Source: an uncultured Erysipelotrichaceae bacterium
GTDB taxonomy: Bacteria > Bacillota_I > Bacilli_A > Acholeplasmatales > Anaeroplasmataceae
Length of the DNA stretch: 8,884 bases
Reading direction: 5' to 3'
Assembly (NCBI GenBank): GCA_902783745.1
Contig: CACZRY010000143.1
Span: 1 to 8,884, forward strand
Part shown: positions 1 to 6,426 of the stretch, piece by piece
Numbering within the stretch: the first letter of the stretch is position 1
How the letters are laid out: every line of letters starts with the position of its first letter
The notes under the pieces: model-generated
Databases searched by the model: none
The model's input: the letters and a program-made list of their open reading frames with translations, nothing else
Told to the model about the DNA's origin: nothing
Position numbers and translations under genes: made by a program

Positions 1-974
1 CTATCTTTAGTTAAATATTCAAGTGAATTATATTGAAGAAGATAAGACACCTTTTTAGTTAATGAATTAGCTTGATTAATAATTATTCCAGGGGCATTTT
101 CATCTGCCATTCCATCTTCAATTGCTTCAGCATAACTCTTTATAACCGCAATTGGTGTTTTAAAGTCATGACTAATATTTTGTAACATCTCACGCTTTGT
201 TTTTTCAGATTTCATAACCTCAATTCTTAATTCATCAATAGAACGAGATAATTCACCAAGCTCATCTTCAGCATCATCCTTATATGATGTTTCGTATTTA
301 TTCTTAGGTAAATCCATAACGTGAGTTTGAATTTTCTTTATTCTCTTAGTTAACGCATTAGACCATAAATAAACTACTAATACCGCAACAACAATAATTA
401 AGAAGAACATAATTGATAATTCAATAACAACAGTTTGTACCTTTTGTGAAACAAAGGCATCAGTTGCTAAAACTAATGTATATGAATTACCATCATCATT
501 AGTATAATATCCATAATATATTACATATTTACCAAAACGTTCTTTACCAACAACACCTACGGTGTTGTGTCTTTGTAAATCAGAGCTTTCAATCAATTTT
601 GAATCATTTTCAAGGCCTAAATACTTATTGATAAACATATCATAATCTCTTGAAACATATGGTTCTTTACCACTATCTTCACTATAGACCTTTTTAAATA
701 CTATATTTATAGAAGAATCTGCATATTCTTCAGTTCTATAAAATCTTTCTCCGTTCGCAATTGCATTTTCTTTTATTATTTCAAGTTCATCTTTATCCAT
801 AAATGCTTCATATCTTTGGATATCTTCAGCCGCAGTTTTAATACGTTCAAAATAATCTATTTCATATGTTGATTTAAACATCATAACAATAGCTAAAGTA
901 AAAGTTAACATCGAAACAAGTATAATCGCGAAGAATAGGATTATTAATTGGGAAGGAATCGATAATTTTTTCAT
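1..974 (-). CDS. Sensor histidine kinase, CssS-like, C-terminus cut by window edge
   Basis: This is the membrane sensor kinase partner of the adjacent response regulator. The first 324 codons are open with no stop, and the ATPase domain lies outside the window. I read: a first membrane segment at about residues 8-32 (LIILFFAIILVSMLTFTLAI); an extracytoplasmic sensor domain at about 33-180 with no known domain that I recognise; a second membrane segment at about 183-206; a HAMP-like linker at about 207-255; and a HisKA dimerisation helix with the H-box NISHDFKTPIAVI, whose phospho-accepting His is residue 269. The ATG (972-974) overlaps the regulator's TGA stop (971-973) as ATGA and has no clear Shine-Dalgarno, so translation is probably coupled. 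The H-box region and the partner resemble CssS of Bacillus, a secretion/misfolding stress sensor. The ligand is unknown, and the subfamily assignment is inference from memory of the family. Confidence 0.9.
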   Translation of the reverse strand, partial: MKKLSIPSQLIILFFAIILVSMLTFTLAIVMMFKSTYEIDYFERIKTAAEDIQRYEAFMDKDELEIIKENAIANGERFYRTEEYADSSINIVFKKVYSEDSGKEPYVSRDYDMFINKYLGLENDSKLIESSDLQRHNTVGVVGKERFGKYVIYYGYYTNDDGNSYTLVLATDAFVSQKVQTVVIELSIMFFLIIVVAVLVVYLWSNALTKRIKKIQTHVMDLPKNKYETSYKDDAEDELGELSRSIDELRIEVMKSEKTKREMLQNISHDFKTPIAVIKSYAEAIEDGMADENAPGIIINQANSLTKKVSYLLQYNSLEYLTKD

Positions 975-1642
975 AGTGTTAATCTATATCCAAATCCATA
1001 GATTGTCTCAACAGATAGATTAGGCATTTTTTGTCTTAATCTTCTCATTAAATCATCAACAACTCTATCAGATCCGAAATAATTGCTTCCCCATACAGAA
1101 TCTAGTATTTGATCCCTTGAGAATGCTTTACTCTTATTTTTTAACAAAAATAACAATAAATCATATTCCTTTGATGTAAGGTTAATATTCTTTCCATTCT
1201 CAGTAACAATACGCTTATCAAAATCGATTTGATAACCGTTGAAATCCTCGACATTTTTCTTTACAGATACCTCTTGTGAATAACTTCTTGTAATTAAATT
1301 TTTAACTCTTAATACAAGTTCTCTTATTGAATAAGGCTTTGGTACATAATCATCTGAACCTAATTCAAGTCCCATTACCTTATCTATATCTTGGTCACGT
1401 GCAGATGTAAATATTACTGGCTTTCTTGGGTCTAATTCTCTAATTTTTTTAATTAAATCATATCCAGATACTACACCAGGTAGCATTATATCTAAAAGCC
1501 AAAGATGAAAATCATCTCCTGCATGCTCAATAGCATCTTCTCCAGTCATAAAAGTAACTACTTCATAGCCTTCTTTGACTAAATATTTTTTCACTAACTC
1601 CTGTAGTTCTTTTTCGTCTTCAACAAGTGCAATTTTATACAT
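971..1642 (-). CDS. OmpR/PhoB-family response regulator, CssR-like
   Basis: A DNA-binding response regulator of 223 aa, full length for the family. The receiver domain (about 1-118) has the acidic pair E8/D9, phospho-acceptor D51 in LLDIMLP, T79 in FTSAR and the invariant K102 in PKPYS. The winged-helix effector domain (about 130-223) contains NLTSKEYDLLLFLL, a recognition-helix region DRVVDDLMRRLRQKMP and the closing ETIYGFGYRL. The HLWLLDIMLP, GLELGSDDY and DRVVDDLMRRLR stretches look to me most like CssR, the Bacillus secretion-stress regulator of HtrA-type proteases. That subfamily call is inference. The loop after D51 reads PGVVSGYD, one residue longer than the usual PDxDGY. The ATG at 1640-1642 has a good Shine-Dalgarno (AAAAGGAGTG, 1650-1659; 9 nt from GGAG to ATG). 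It is the first gene of a two-gene operon with the kinase. Confidence 0.95.
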   Translation of the reverse strand: MYKIALVEDEKELQELVKKYLVKEGYEVVTFMTGEDAIEHAGDDFHLWLLDIMLPGVVSGYDLIKKIRELDPRKPVIFTSARDQDIDKVMGLELGSDDYVPKPYSIRELVLRVKNLITRSYSQEVSVKKNVEDFNGYQIDFDKRIVTENGKNINLTSKEYDLLLFLLKNKSKAFSRDQILDSVWGSNYFGSDRVVDDLMRRLRQKMPNLSVETIYGFGYRLTL

Positions 1643-1664
1643 AAAAAATCACTCCTTTTCTAAA

Positions 1665-1693
1665 ATTATACATTAATTTAAAAAAAAGCACAA
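1665..1693 (-). promoter_or_regulatory. Putative sigma-A promoter of the two-component operon
   Basis: On the minus strand a perfect -10 TATAAT (1665-1670) lies 17 nt downstream of TTGTGC (1688-1693), a -35 with 3 of 6 consensus matches. The predicted start is near 1658, giving a leader of only about 17 nt that begins at the Shine-Dalgarno. The -35 falls inside the 3' arm of the preceding terminator hairpin. The -10 is strong but the -35 is weak, and the local sequence is AT-rich, so confidence is moderate. Confidence 0.45.
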
Positions 1694-1709
1694 CCAAGTT
1701 GGTTGTGCT
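1680..1709 (-). terminator. Intrinsic terminator downstream of rpoE
   Basis: The inverted repeat AGCACAACC...GGTTGTGCT (1687-1709) folds into a 9-bp stem with a 5-nt loop, and the closing loop bases could extend it. On the minus strand it is followed directly by a run of eight T (1680-1687, the first shared with the stem). It lies about 100 nt past the rpoE stop and just before the two-component operon, separating the two units. There is no comparable T-run on the plus-strand side, which fixes the orientation. Confidence 0.9.
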
Positions 1710-1806
1710 AATGATTAATAATACATTCAATCAACTATTTTAGTATAGTATAAGGCATAAATGTCCAAATAATATCACTAAAATATGTTAAAGTTGTAAA
1801 ATTTTA

Positions 1807-2352
1807 TTAATTTTCGTACATATCTTCGTAGTCATCCATGTACTTATTGTACTTGTCTTCCTCGAAGTCGTTAGAATCGTCATCATCAAGTTCATCATCT
1901 TCTGATTCATCTTCTGATTCTTCTTCATCATCGAATTCATATTCGTCTTCAGAATCATCATCAGAGTCATCATCAGAATCTTCATCTTCATCCTCATCGT
2001 CGTCATCATCAGAGTCATCATCAGAATCTTCATCTTCATCCTCTTCGATTTCGATTTCTTCTTCATCATCAGGTTCTGCGTTTGGATCTTCCTTACAAAA
2101 TGCTGAACCATCCTTGTCAAATTCTTCTAATGACTGCTTTTCCTTTAAATCCCATAAGCCATCGCCCATGAATACAAATTTAGAAGAAGCAGTTAAATCT
2201 ACATATAATTTTGAAACTAATTCATTAGTTTTTTCAATTCCTTTTAATTCAAAAACCTTATCAATAATATCATTGATGTGCATTGGTGCATTTGCTTCCT
2301 TAACAACATTATAAGCAACATCAATTAAAGCCATTTCAGAAATATTTTCCAT
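1807..2352 (-). CDS. rpoE: DNA-directed RNA polymerase delta subunit
   Basis: The delta subunit is a Bacillota-specific accessory of RNA polymerase that helps recycle the enzyme and sharpens sensitivity to initiating NTPs. The protein is 181 aa. An N-terminal HARE-HTH domain (about 1-85, including MALIDVAYNVVKE, MHINDIIDKVFEL and FVFMGDGLWDLKE) precedes a very acidic, disordered Asp/Glu/Ser tail (about 88-165) and a Tyr/Met-rich end. An open frame extends 20 codons further upstream to an ATG at 2410-2412. I reject that start because it falls inside the -35 box of the gene's own promoter, and the extra residues do not resemble the family. The ATG at 2350-2352 has a perfect GGAGG (2360-2364) 7 nt upstream. 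The tail contains a 14-residue exact repeat. The gene has its own promoter and terminator, so it can be transcribed alone, although no terminator separates it from the DUF1934 gene upstream. Confidence 0.95.
   Translation of the reverse strand: MENISEMALIDVAYNVVKEANAPMHINDIIDKVFELKGIEKTNELVSKLYVDLTASSKFVFMGDGLWDLKEKQSLEEFDKDGSAFCKEDPNAEPDDEEEIEIEEDEDEDSDDDSDDDDDEDEDEDSDDDSDDDSEDEYEFDDEEESEDESEDDELDDDDSNDFEEDKYNKYMDDYEDMYEN
1955..2043 (-). repeat. Two exact 41-bp direct repeats in the rpoE acidic tail
   Basis: Bases 1955-1995 and 2003-2043 are identical over 41 positions, offset by 48 bp (16 codons), so the reading frame is kept. They encode the same residues, EDEDEDSDDDSDDD, at about 104-117 and 120-133 of RpoE. 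The repeat is built from GAT/GAA/TCA-type triplets. Identity at the DNA level, third codon positions included, suggests a recent slippage or unequal-exchange duplication rather than selection on the protein alone. Confidence 0.9.
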
Positions 2353-2359
2353 TTTTATT

Positions 2360-2364
2360 CCTCC
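2360..2364 (-). promoter_or_regulatory. Ribosome binding site deciding the rpoE start
   Basis: GGAGG on the minus strand lies 7 nt before the ATG at 2350-2352. It supports the 181-residue start over the in-frame ATG 60 nt further upstream, which has no Shine-Dalgarno. Confidence 0.85.
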
Positions 2365-2383
2365 AAATTTAATGCTACAACCT

Positions 2384-2412
2384 ATTTTACTTAAAATATA
2401 TGTAATTTTCAA
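2384..2412 (-). promoter_or_regulatory. rpoE: Sigma-A promoter of rpoE
   Basis: TTGAAA (2407-2412) and TAAAAT (2384-2389) on the minus strand are separated by exactly 17 nt, each with 5 of 6 consensus matches or close to it. The predicted start near 2377 leaves a leader of about 25 nt containing the GGAGG. It lies in the 65-nt gap after the DUF1934 gene. Confidence 0.7.
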
Positions 2413-2417
2413 GTAGT

Positions 2418-2780
2418 TTAATTAAATATTATCCATATTTTATGCGTAGAAATTACGTTTTCATCTAATATTAAATCGTACATAGCATAAAGTTTATTAC
2501 TTTTTATATCTAATTCATTTGTTTTGACCTTAAAATCAAATTTTAATCCTAAGGAATTACTGTATTTTGAATTAGTAATTTCATCTAATAATAGATGAAT
2601 TTTCATATTTATATTTCCAATTCTTTCTATATTAATAGAAGAAGTGTCATACATTAATTTAATTTTAGTGTTTTCTTGAGATTTATCATCAAAGACGAAA
2701 TATTTATCTATTATTTCAGCCTCACTCTTAAAAAACACTTTATTTCCTTCATTATCTAAGCTATGAAATGTTATTATCAT
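2418..2780 (-). CDS. DUF1934 (YwiB-type) beta-barrel protein
   Basis: A 120-residue protein with no signal peptide or membrane segment. The alternating beta-strand pattern fits the small DUF1934 family (Bacillus YwiB): TFHSLDNEG at the start; SINIERIGNINMKIHLLLDE in the middle, matching the family's R-x-G-x-x-x-M motif; then LGLKFDFKVKT, and a final YDLILDENVISTHKIWIIF. The biochemical function of the family is not known. In Bacillota it is often found near rpoE and argS. Here it precedes rpoE directly, without argS. The start is ATG at 2778-2780, overlapping the recR stop by one base (TGATG), so translation is probably coupled to recR. A TTG one codon upstream is a less likely alternative. 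Confidence 0.75.
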   Translation of the reverse strand: MIITFHSLDNEGNKVFFKSEAEIIDKYFVFDDKSQENTKIKLMYDTSSINIERIGNINMKIHLLLDEITNSKYSNSLGLKFDFKVKTNELDIKSNKLYAMYDLILDENVISTHKIWIIFN

Positions 2781-3382
2781 CAATATTCATGTCTTCCTTC
2801 AAAAGCTTTAACAACAGTCATTTCATCCGCATATGAAATATCTCCACCAACAGGTAATCCTGATGCTAATCTAGTTATTTTAACAGAAGAATCTCTTAAT
2901 AATTCTTTTATATATCTTGCGGTAGTCTCGCCTTCTAATGTTGCGTTAGTCGCAAGAATAACTTCTTTAACATCACCCTTTTTTACCTTTTCTACTAATG
3001 AATCTATATTTAAGTCATCAATAGTAATTCCTTTAGAGAAATTTATTGCACCGTTAGTGACATGATATATTCCATTAAACTGATTAGTATTTTCAATTGC
3101 AATTAAATCCTTTATGCTTTCAACTACTAAAATAGAAGAATGATCTCTTTTAACATTACTACAAATACTGCAGTATTCATCTTCGCAAATATTTCCACAA
3201 GAAGGGCATATGTGAATATCCTTTTTAATACTTGCTAAAATATTAGAGAAATCTTCGACATCTTCATTAGACATATTGAATAAAGTATATAATGCAAAAC
3301 GTTCTGCAGACTTACGCCCAACACCAGGTAGATGCTGATAAGATTCAATTAAAATTTCTAAAGACTTAGGATATTTATTCAT
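2780..3382 (-). CDS. recR: Recombination mediator protein RecR
   Basis: RecR works with RecO (and RecF) to load RecA onto SSB-coated single-stranded DNA in gap repair. The 200-aa length is typical. Visible parts: an N-terminal helix-hairpin-helix (about 9-35, LPGVGRKSAERFAL); a four-cysteine zinc finger (C59, C62, C71, C74; CPSCGNICEDEYCSIC); a Toprim domain from about residue 83 (ILVVESIKDL, then EVILATNATLEGETTARY); and the closing ASGLPVGGDISYADEMTVVKA segment. The ATG at 3380-3382 sits 1 nt after the ybaB stop. A longer frame from a GTG at 3413-3415 lies within ybaB and adds residues foreign to RecR, so I reject it. There is no Shine-Dalgarno at normal spacing, only a GGAGG about 17 nt away inside ybaB, so coupling with ybaB is likely. 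ybaB-recR next to dnaX is a conserved bacterial arrangement. Confidence 0.97.
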   Translation of the reverse strand: MNKYPKSLEILIESYQHLPGVGRKSAERFALYTLFNMSNEDVEDFSNILASIKKDIHICPSCGNICEDEYCSICSNVKRDHSSILVVESIKDLIAIENTNQFNGIYHVTNGAINFSKGITIDDLNIDSLVEKVKKGDVKEVILATNATLEGETTARYIKELLRDSSVKITRLASGLPVGGDISYADEMTVVKAFEGRHEY

Positions 3383-3383
3383 T

Positions 3384-3677
3384 TTAGAATAAACCCATTC
3401 CTCCGCCGAAGCCACCTAATAGCTTTTGGCTTTCCTCTTCAATCTTTTTATTGGCATCATTTAATGCTAAAACGATTGAATCTTGTACCATTTCGATGTC
3501 ATCTTGTGCAGCTTCTTGGTCAATATTAACTGATACAACCTCATGATTTCCTTTTACCTCAACAGTAACAATTCCACCACCAGCAGTACCAGTGAAAATT
3601 GTTTCTTCAAGCTTTTGTTGAGCTTCCATCATTTGCTTTTGCATTTTTCTTAATTTCATCATTTGTTGTTGATTCAT
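3384..3677 (-). CDS. YbaB/EbfC family nucleoid-associated protein
   Basis: A 97-residue DNA-binding protein of the YbaB/EbfC family, which forms dimers and coats DNA; its cellular role is loosely defined. The N-terminal helix is rich in Met/Gln/Lys (MMKLRKMQKQMMEAQQKL). The beta-strand core is GGGIVTVEVKGNHEVVSVNID. A C-terminal helix (EMVQDSIVLALNDANKKIEEES) follows, and the protein ends in a Gly-rich tail (GGFGGGMGLF), all as in the family. The ATG at 3675-3677 has GGAGG (3687-3691) 9 nt upstream. This Shine-Dalgarno lies within the last codons of dnaX, and the two genes are 4 nt apart. dnaX-ybaB-recR is a classic gene order. Confidence 0.95.
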   Translation of the reverse strand: MNQQQMMKLRKMQKQMMEAQQKLEETIFTGTAGGGIVTVEVKGNHEVVSVNIDQEAAQDDIEMVQDSIVLALNDANKKIEEESQKLLGGFGGGMGLF

Positions 3678-3681
3678 AAAT

Positions 3682-5592
3682 TTAATCCTCCAAAATCTTT
3701 ACATTATCAACTAATTCTTTAACTCCAGCTACTAACGGATCTTCATTTTTTCCATCATCAGTTGGAATTATTCTTTTCTTAACACCAATTTCAATTGGAT
3801 TTAAATCAGGATATAAATTGTCTTTACTGTATTTTGATTTATAATCCTTTATTATTTCTCTCCATACCTCAACAGGTATACAGATATAATCAGTTAAACT
3901 AATTCCAAGCTCGTTAAATATTTCCATTATCTTAACGTAGCTTTGATATAACATAACTCTATTACAGAATGCCTTATCCTGTAGTACTACAATAAATGCT
4001 TTATCTGATACTGCAACAATCTTGCCATGAACAAGCATTTGTATTGTAAATTCATTTGGATAATTCAATGAAATATCATTCCAAATTTTATTTAAAGCCT
4101 CTTTATGTGGCTTTGATGCATGATATAATATTTCTTCAACATCCTTTATAGTTACTTCATCAGAAGCAGTCTCAATTTTTTGTGGCGCGTTATCGACATT
4201 TTTGACTGTTTCTTGATTATTTAAAACATTATTTGTATTTACTTTTTCAGGCTCTTTTTCCTGTATTGGTCTAACATTTAAAGCTTCAGGTTTAACCTCA
4301 GGTTCTATCTTAGGCTCCTCTTTTACAACAGGAGCTTCAGCCTTATATTTAGTAAATGCGTCAGAAGAAGGAATATTAGGTCTATATGGTGCTTGATTTA
4401 AAGCTTGACCTCTTACTCCATTAGCTTCTAAATCTCTTACCTTTTGAGTAAGCATATTTATTGCAGCTTCTAGATTTTCTATTTTTTCTTGCATATTAGC
4501 TTCTTCATTAAGCTTAGTATCATTCATTTTTAATATTGCAAGCTCTAAATATGCACGTTTTTTTGTAGAAAAACGCATTTCATTATTACATTCATTTAAA
4601 ATATCTAACCATTGATATATTACCTTTTTAGGTAATGTTTTAGATAATTCCTTAAATGAATTGTTATTAAACATAGGATTTTCTTCAATTACTGAATCAC
4701 TTTGATACATTAATGTATCTCTTAAGAACATTATTGCATCATTTACAATTCTTGTAACTTCCTTACCTTGTTTAATTATATTATCTAGTATAGATAATGC
4801 TTTACTTTCATCTTTTGATATACAGCTTGATAATAATTCAATTAAATTTAGATATGAAATATTACCAGAAACTGCTAAAACATCATCTAATGATATTTCA
4901 TCATTAACACAATATGATATAGCCTGATCAAATAATGATAATGCATCACGCATACCACCTTCTGCAGAAATAGCAATCTGGTGTAATGCATCATCTGTTA
5001 CTTTTAATCCTTCACTTTCTGCAACTATCTTTAAACGCTTTAAAATCTCATCAATTTGAATAGATTTGAAATCAAATCTTTGACAACGAGATAATATTGT
5101 TGCAGGAAGCTTATATGGTTCTGTTGTACAAAGTACAAATATTACATGATGAGGTGGTTCCTCTAATGTTTTTAATAATGCGTTAAATGCCGCATTAGAA
5201 AGCATATGTACCTCATCAATTATATATATTTTATATTTACCAACTGATGGAAGATATTTAACTGTATCTCTTAAATCTCTAATATCATCAGCTCCATTGT
5301 TTGATGCGGCATCGATTTCTATTACATCAGGTATACTACCTTTTGCAATACCTTTACAAATTTCACATTCACAACATGGTTCTGTTGTTGGTCCATTAAC
5401 ACAGTTCATTGCCTTAGCTAGTATCTTAGCCATAGTAGTTTTACCTGTACCTCTTGGACCACAGAATAAGTAAGCATGTGCTACTTTATTAAGTTTAATT
5501 GCATTTTTTAATGTCTTTTTGATATGCTCTTGACCAACAACTTCATCAAAGTTTTGAGGTCTATATGCACGATATAAAGCTACATATGCCAT
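3682..5592 (-). CDS. dnaX: DNA polymerase III subunit gamma/tau
   Basis: The clamp-loader ATPase that opens and loads the beta sliding clamp; the full-length tau form also tethers the polymerase. The protein is 636 aa. The AAA+ core has Walker A GPRGTGKT (45-52), a zinc site C64/C73/C76/C79 with the same spacing as E. coli DnaX, Walker B IIDEVH (124-129), an arginine finger in LSRCQRF (R169) and sensor-2 GGMRDALSLFDQ (R215). Domain III runs to about residue 360. A Pro/Glu-rich disordered linker (about 395-480) and a C-terminal tau-specific domain (about 480-636) follow. The start has a near-perfect AAGGAGG (5600-5606) 7 nt from the ATG, overlapping the stop of the upstream gene. An A7 run at codons 343-345 could allow -1 frameshifting (see findings). 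It is co-directional with ybaB and recR. Confidence 0.97.
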   Translation of the reverse strand: MAYVALYRAYRPQNFDEVVGQEHIKKTLKNAIKLNKVAHAYLFCGPRGTGKTTMAKILAKAMNCVNGPTTEPCCECEICKGIAKGSIPDVIEIDAASNNGADDIRDLRDTVKYLPSVGKYKIYIIDEVHMLSNAAFNALLKTLEEPPHHVIFVLCTTEPYKLPATILSRCQRFDFKSIQIDEILKRLKIVAESEGLKVTDDALHQIAISAEGGMRDALSLFDQAISYCVNDEISLDDVLAVSGNISYLNLIELLSSCISKDESKALSILDNIIKQGKEVTRIVNDAIMFLRDTLMYQSDSVIEENPMFNNNSFKELSKTLPKKVIYQWLDILNECNNEMRFSTKKRAYLELAILKMNDTKLNEEANMQEKIENLEAAINMLTQKVRDLEANGVRGQALNQAPYRPNIPSSDAFTKYKAEAPVVKEEPKIEPEVKPEALNVRPIQEKEPEKVNTNNVLNNQETVKNVDNAPQKIETASDEVTIKDVEEILYHASKPHKEALNKIWNDISLNYPNEFTIQMLVHGKIVAVSDKAFIVVLQDKAFCNRVMLYQSYVKIMEIFNELGISLTDYICIPVEVWREIIKDYKSKYSKDNLYPDLNPIEIGVKKRIIPTDDGKNEDPLVAGVKELVDNVKILED

Positions 5593-5604
5593 TTTTCTGC
5601 CTCC

Positions 5605-6420
5605 TTATTCAAAAGTTCCATTATAACTACCTAAATAATATATTTTCTTAACACCATTTTCAAATATATGATAATAAGATAAATATGAATCACTAGATAC
5701 TATTAAATCATATACTGTAGTTTGAAATCCATCTTTATTAAGATTAATTCCAACCTTAAGAAATGATCTTGATATTATATCTGAACAATAAACTTGATTT
5801 TTTGTATTAAATAAAAAAGAAAAATTATATGGATCGCCTATAAAAGAAGAACAATATGATAATACTTCATCCTTTTGTTCCTCAGTAATATTAGTTCTTA
5901 AAACCATCATAGACTTATATACTCTATCATTTATCCAATATAATTTATTTGAAACAACTGTTGGATTATCACCATCATTCATACCAGTTGCTTCAATTAT
6001 TTCATCATTACTAAGCATAAATTTATCATCAATATAAGATGATGTTGATAATGCAGCATGACCACCTACAGTATATGTAATAAAAGAAGAAGTAATAGGA
6101 CCTAATAATGTAGCCTCAGTTGAAGCTAATATATCACACTTTCCACCAGGAATATCTTCTGGCCAACCATCAAATTTTGTATTATAGTGCGTAAAAGAAG
6201 CCTCTTCTAAAGGATTATCTGATTCTATTTTATAATATTCTACCTTGCTAGTTGAAATATCCTCCTGTAATACACCCTTATTCCTGAATTCATTTATTAT
6301 AACTGATGTCATAATATTTTTTACAGTACTAAGGCTTAAGCCCCAAACAAGTATAAATAATATTACAAAATGTAAAACTATTAATATTGCCTTTAAATAA
6401 AACCTAAGATACTTTTTCAT
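5605..6420 (-). CDS. Membrane-anchored permuted papain-fold (YiiX/NlpC-P60-like) protein
   Basis: A 271-residue protein with an uncleaved-looking N-terminal membrane anchor (about 11-33) and a domain outside the membrane. The fold call rests on the order His-Glu-Cys expected of circularly permuted NlpC/P60 (YiiX/YebB, LRAT-like) enzymes: a KCDILAS strand (about 94-100); then GGHAALS with His 121; then IIEATG with Glu 143; then DPYNFSFLFNTKNQVYCSDIISRSF with the candidate nucleophile Cys 212. Family members include peptidases, amidases and acyltransferases acting on cell wall or lipid, so the substrate is open. The ATG at 6418-6420 is the first start after an in-frame TAA (6430-6432) and has no Shine-Dalgarno, unlike all neighbours with their own ribosome site. 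It ends 12 nt before dnaX and probably starts the dnaX operon. It is not part of the usual dnaX-ybaB-recR cluster. Confidence 0.7.
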   Translation of the reverse strand: MKKYLRFYLKAILIVLHFVILFILVWGLSLSTVKNIMTSVIINEFRNKGVLQEDISTSKVEYYKIESDNPLEEASFTHYNTKFDGWPEDIPGGKCDILASTEATLLGPITSSFITYTVGGHAALSTSSYIDDKFMLSNDEIIEATGMNDGDNPTVVSNKLYWINDRVYKSMMVLRTNITEEQKDEVLSYCSSFIGDPYNFSFLFNTKNQVYCSDIISRSFLKVGINLNKDGFQTTVYDLIVSSDSYLSYYHIFENGVKKIYYLGSYNGTFE

Positions 6421-6426
6421 AGTAAT

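Noticed and set aside
1742..1768. TTGGAC and overlapping TATACT hexamers between rpoE and its terminator
   Set aside because: The spacing is only 10 or 15 nt, and a promoter here would have to read through the strong terminator at 1680-1709. It remains possible as an attenuated second promoter, but is not supported well enough to list.
1955..2043. Could the rpoE repeats be a CRISPR or other array
   Set aside because: There are only two copies, in frame within a coding region and made of simple acidic-residue codons, with no spacer-like unique sequence.
1788..2120. 110-residue Met/Lys/Thr-rich minus-strand frame
   Set aside because: Frame-shifted shadow of the rpoE acidic tail: GATGAT-type repeats read in another frame give Met/Thr/Lys. 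No independent evidence for a gene.
1838..2314. 158-residue plus-strand frame that is almost all Ser
   Set aside because: It is the antisense shadow of the rpoE acidic tail (GAT/GAA-rich codons read backwards as Ser codons), with no ribosome site.
2353..2412. Longer rpoE product starting at the ATG at 2410-2412
   Set aside because: That ATG lies in the -35 element of the rpoE promoter and has no ribosome site; the GGAGG-supported ATG is at 2350-2352.
2763..3065. 100-residue plus-strand frame opposite recR
   Set aside because: Opposite the well-supported recR, with no family resemblance and no clear ribosome site.
5620..5625. Perfect TATAAT before dnaX, inside the end of the papain-like gene
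   Set aside because: No acceptable -35 lies at 16-18 nt, and such hexamers are common by chance in DNA this AT-rich.
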